Origin: Blastomonas fulva
Lineage (GTDB): Bacteria; Pseudomonadota; Alphaproteobacteria; Sphingomonadales; Sphingomonadaceae
DNA length: 64,000 nucleotides
Assembly: GCF_003431825.1 (NCBI RefSeq)
Contig: NZ_CP020083.1
Coordinates: forward strand, 1,402,501 to 1,466,500
Reading direction: 5' to 3'
Shown here: piece after piece, positions 61,807-64,000 of the stretch
How positions within the stretch are numbered: position 1 is the stretch's first letter
Layout: every line of letters starts with the position of its first letter
Made by a program: the position numbers and the translations under genes
The notes under the pieces: model-generated
Told to the model about the DNA's origin: nothing
Databases searched by the model: none
The model's input: only the letters and a program-made list of their open reading frames with translations

Positions 61807-63387
61807 TCAAATCCGCAACGTCCGACCGGCCTTGCCCAGGGCCGCCTTGTCCTCGGTATCCAGCCCCAGCTTCAGCCCCAGCCAGACCAAGGGAAAGAAC
61901 AGCGCAAACTGCAAGGCGGCCCGCAGTGCCATGTGCAGGCCGCCGAACGCGACGCCGATCAGCCACAGCGCCGCCAGACCGGCCACGCCGCAGGCCAGCG
62001 CGCGCACGAAATGGCTGTCGAACGGGCCGAGCCCGTTGCTCCACCACAATTCCACCACTGCCGACCAGCTCGACACGACCACGCCTGCGCTCACCGCCAG
62101 CGCCATGCCGGTCGCGCCCAGTGTGGGGACCGTCAGCCAGCCGACCAAGGCGGCGATGGCGATCCCGGCAAGCGAATTGGCCAGCGGCAGCATGCGGTGG
62201 CCGGTCATCTCGACGATCGGGGTGGCAGCCCCCAGGATCGTTTCGCCAGCACGCCCGACCAGCAGCACGATGAGCACCGGAAGCGCAGCGGCGGCCTGCG
62301 GCGAGAACAGCAGCAGCAGCGCATCGCCGCCCGCGATCATCACGCCGGTCAGCGGCAGCACGACGATCGCCGCCAGCCGGTTGGCAAAGCGGTACAGGGG
62401 CGCGATCTCGGCGGGGTCGGCGGCGCTCTGCGCGGCGCTCAAGGGCGCGAGGACATAAAGGAACGTCTGGCGCACGATCAGCGGCACCGAAGCGATCTTG
62501 CGCGCGATGCCGAACAGCCCGGCGGCGACCGCACCCCCCGCACCGCTGAGCGCCAGCCCCAGCAGCACCGGCGGAAGATCGTTGAACGCGCGCCGGGCAA
62601 GGTTGGGGGGCATCGTCGCGAGCCCGCTCTTGAGCGTGTCGCGGCGCAGCGCCGGCGGCATCGGTGCGCGCCACAGCAAGGCGAGATCATAATAGCGGCC
62701 CAGCAGCCGCACCGACAGCCAGGCGGTGATCGCGAGCGAGGCGATATGCGCGATGAACAGCCCGAACAACCGTACCCCCAGCGCATAGAGCGCTACCGCG
62801 ACGATCAGCCGCGCGATCTGCTCCCAGAAGATTCGCAGCCGGATCTCGGGACCGAAGGCGCGCTTGGCGCGCGCAGCGGCGGTGGCGATCTCCAGCGCGA
62901 CGGTCAAAGGCAGCGTCCAGATGAACAACGCGATCATTTGCGGAAGCGCCGCGCGCATCTCCGGGCCGACGGCAAAGGCGGGTGCGATCCACGGCGCTGC
63001 CAGCGAAATCGCGAGCGCGAGCAGCGCGGACGGGATCACCGTCACCAGCAGCGCATAGCGCACTGCGCCATGCTCCGCCTCGCGGCTGGGCGCGGCGGGA
63101 ACCGATCGCTGCAGCCCCTGCGCCAGCGAGAGCGTCGTCAGTGTCGCCAGCAGGTTCACCGCCGCCCACAGCACGATGTAGGTGCCATAGGTTGCAAGCC
63201 CGAACATCCACACGAAAGCGGGCTGGGTGATGATCTCGATGACCGCGCCCATTCGCGCCAGGCCTGACAATGCCGCCCCGCTGGCCACGTCGGTGCGGCT
63301 GACGGCAGGGGCGCGGCTGACGGCAGGGGTGGCGCTGACGGCAGGGCCGCCGGGGGGAGCGTCAGGATCGGCGGGCGTGTCCGCCAC
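61807..63387 (-). CDS. Polysaccharide/lipopolysaccharide flippase (MATE/PST-like)
   Basis: 526 residues with about 14 membrane segments, as in Wzx/PST-type exporters. The N-terminus is a low-complexity repeat (AVSATPAVSRAPAVSRTDVAS). The core begins about residue 36 (SGAALSGLARMGAVIEI). It likely flips lipid-linked sugars for an exopolysaccharide or LPS chain. The LptG gene precedes it on the same strand with 9 bp between, so co-transcription is likely. Confidence 0.82.
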   Translation of the reverse strand: MADTPADPDAPPGGPAVSATPAVSRAPAVSRTDVASGAALSGLARMGAVIEIITQPAFVWMFGLATYGTYIVLWAAVNLLATLTTLSLAQGLQRSVPAAPSREAEHGAVRYALLVTVIPSALLALAISLAAPWIAPAFAVGPEMRAALPQMIALFIWTLPLTVALEIATAAARAKRAFGPEIRLRIFWEQIARLIVAVALYALGVRLFGLFIAHIASLAITAWLSVRLLGRYYDLALLWRAPMPPALRRDTLKSGLATMPPNLARRAFNDLPPVLLGLALSGAGGAVAAGLFGIARKIASVPLIVRQTFLYVLAPLSAAQSAADPAEIAPLYRFANRLAAIVVLPLTGVMIAGGDALLLLFSPQAAAALPVLIVLLVGRAGETILGAATPIVEMTGHRMLPLANSLAGIAIAALVGWLTVPTLGATGMALAVSAGVVVSSWSAVVELWWSNGLGPFDSHFVRALACGVAGLAALWLIGVAFGGLHMALRAALQFALFFPLVWLGLKLGLDTEDKAALGKAGRTLRI

Positions 63388-63396
63388 GGTTGCGGC

Positions 63397-64000
63397 CTAT
63401 TCCTCGGTGCGGATCAGCACGGTTTCGCCCACCATCAGGAACAGCAGGAAAGGCGACCATGCGGCAAGAATCGGCGGATAGGCACCCAGATTGCCCATCG
63501 CCAGCGCGAAATTGTCCGCGACGAAATAGGCAAAGCCCAGCGCCATGCCGATCACCGCGCGGATGAACAGCTGGCCCGAGCGGGCAAGGCCGAAGGCGGC
63601 GACCGCGCCGAGCAGCGGCATCAGCAGCGCCGACAGCGGGCCCGAGAGCTTGTGCCACAGGTTGGATTCGAGCGAGGCGGTCGGGCGACCCGCCTCCTTG
63701 AGCTCGGCAATCGCAGACCACAATTGCAGGAACGACATGCCTTCGGGGTTGACCTTGCTCAGCGTGAACTGGTCGGGGCGCACGCCGCCTGCGGTGGTGA
63801 TGTTGCCCAGCGCCTGCTTCTGGCCGGTGGTGACATCGAACTGGCTGGCCGCGGTCAGCTTCCAGCCGCTGCCGGTGTAAACCCCCTCGGTCGCGGTGAC
63901 GATGCGCGCAAGCCCGCCTTCCTTGTCGCGGACATAGACCGAAATGCCGGTCAGCCGGGTGGCGGGGCCGGTGCCCTCGACCGTATCGGCCTGGATGATG
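63397..64000 (-). CDS. lptG: LPS export ABC transporter permease LptG (C-terminal part)
   Basis: 201 residues of the C-terminal portion; the frame continues past the window end. Contains the periplasmic beta-jellyroll end (TRLTGISVYVRDKEGGLARIVTATEGVY) and then membrane helices (SALLMPLLGAVAAFGLA, IGMALGFAYFVADNFALAMG), ending MVGETVLIRTEE. LptG with LptF moves LPS to the LptC-A-D bridge. lptF should lie further upstream. Confidence 0.88.
   Translation of the reverse strand, partial: IIQADTVEGTGPATRLTGISVYVRDKEGGLARIVTATEGVYTGSGWKLTAASQFDVTTGQKQALGNITTAGGVRPDQFTLSKVNPEGMSFLQLWSAIAELKEAGRPTASLESNLWHKLSGPLSALLMPLLGAVAAFGLARSGQLFIRAVIGMALGFAYFVADNFALAMGNLGAYPPILAAWSPFLLFLMVGETVLIRTEE

Overview
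The window reads as chromosomal DNA of a high-GC alphaproteobacterium, most likely a member of the Sphingomonadales. Pointers are a DUF1013/TrcR-type cell-cycle regulator, a DUF1192 protein divergent from a quinone oxidoreductase, a bamE gene divergent from a CBP3-like cytochrome bc1 chaperone plus DUF177, a CYP153-like P450, and sphingomonad-style intergenic palindromes. No rRNA, phage or CRISPR is present. One tRNA (Ala-CGC) is found. The genus is inference.

Layout. 1-2.3 kb: 3' end of a molybdopterin oxidoreductase, then (minus) trcR and an MBL hydrolase. 2.3-5 kb (minus): two DUF4331 proteins and a TPR protein in a tight operon. 5.1-7.1 kb (minus): LpxH-like phosphoesterase and a glycosyltransferase. 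7.3-12.4 kb: an exported unknown protein, quinone oxidoreductase, DUF1192, ClpA and a thioesterase. 12.5-14.4 kb: LytS/LytR-type two-component pair. 14.5-19.6 kb: gamma-glutamyltransferase, DUF2061 with a Fur-like box, PyrD and a DUF885 peptidase. 19.7-22.3 kb: possible small RNA, AraC regulator, RsbW-like protein, FecR and OmpA. 22.3-28 kb: Fhs, OmpA lipoprotein, CNNM transporter, BamE, CBP3-like chaperone, DUF177. 28-33 kb: unknown membrane protein, RpmI-RplT, VOC protein, PQQ alcohol dehydrogenase, tRNA. 33-41 kb: unknown lipoprotein, Bax-inhibitor family protein, ThpR, L,D-transpeptidase, RibA, Xth, possible ncRNA, LolA, RpmG, GDT1-like transporter, Dps.

41.4-48.4 kb is the accessory part: a large autotransporter with an N-terminal trypsin-like protease, an AT-richer orphan secreted protein, and an IS91-family element with a tyrosine recombinase and an HUH transposase. 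48.4-64 kb returns to core genes: MarC, FolD, YggT, ArgB, queuosine-precursor transporter, PPOX-like protein, DUF2007, sigma54-driven glnK-amtB, a CYP153-like P450, Tat-exported MsrB, a DEAD-box helicase, zinc-finger protein, acyl-CoA ligase, polysaccharide flippase and LptG (cut by the window end).

Themes that connect genes: envelope biogenesis (LpxH-like, LptG, LolA, BamE, flippase, L,D-transpeptidase, OmpA proteins), one-carbon metabolism (Fhs, FolD), nitrogen control (GlnK/AmtB), and oxidation of alkyl substrates (P450, PQQ-ADH, acyl-CoA ligase, though these are not adjacent). The most interesting items are RNA-level: a terminator-like hairpin and U-tract just ahead of the trcR Shine-Dalgarno, the clpA terminator that ends 2 nt before the thioesterase start codon, and two candidate structured RNAs at about 19.7 and 38.2 kb.
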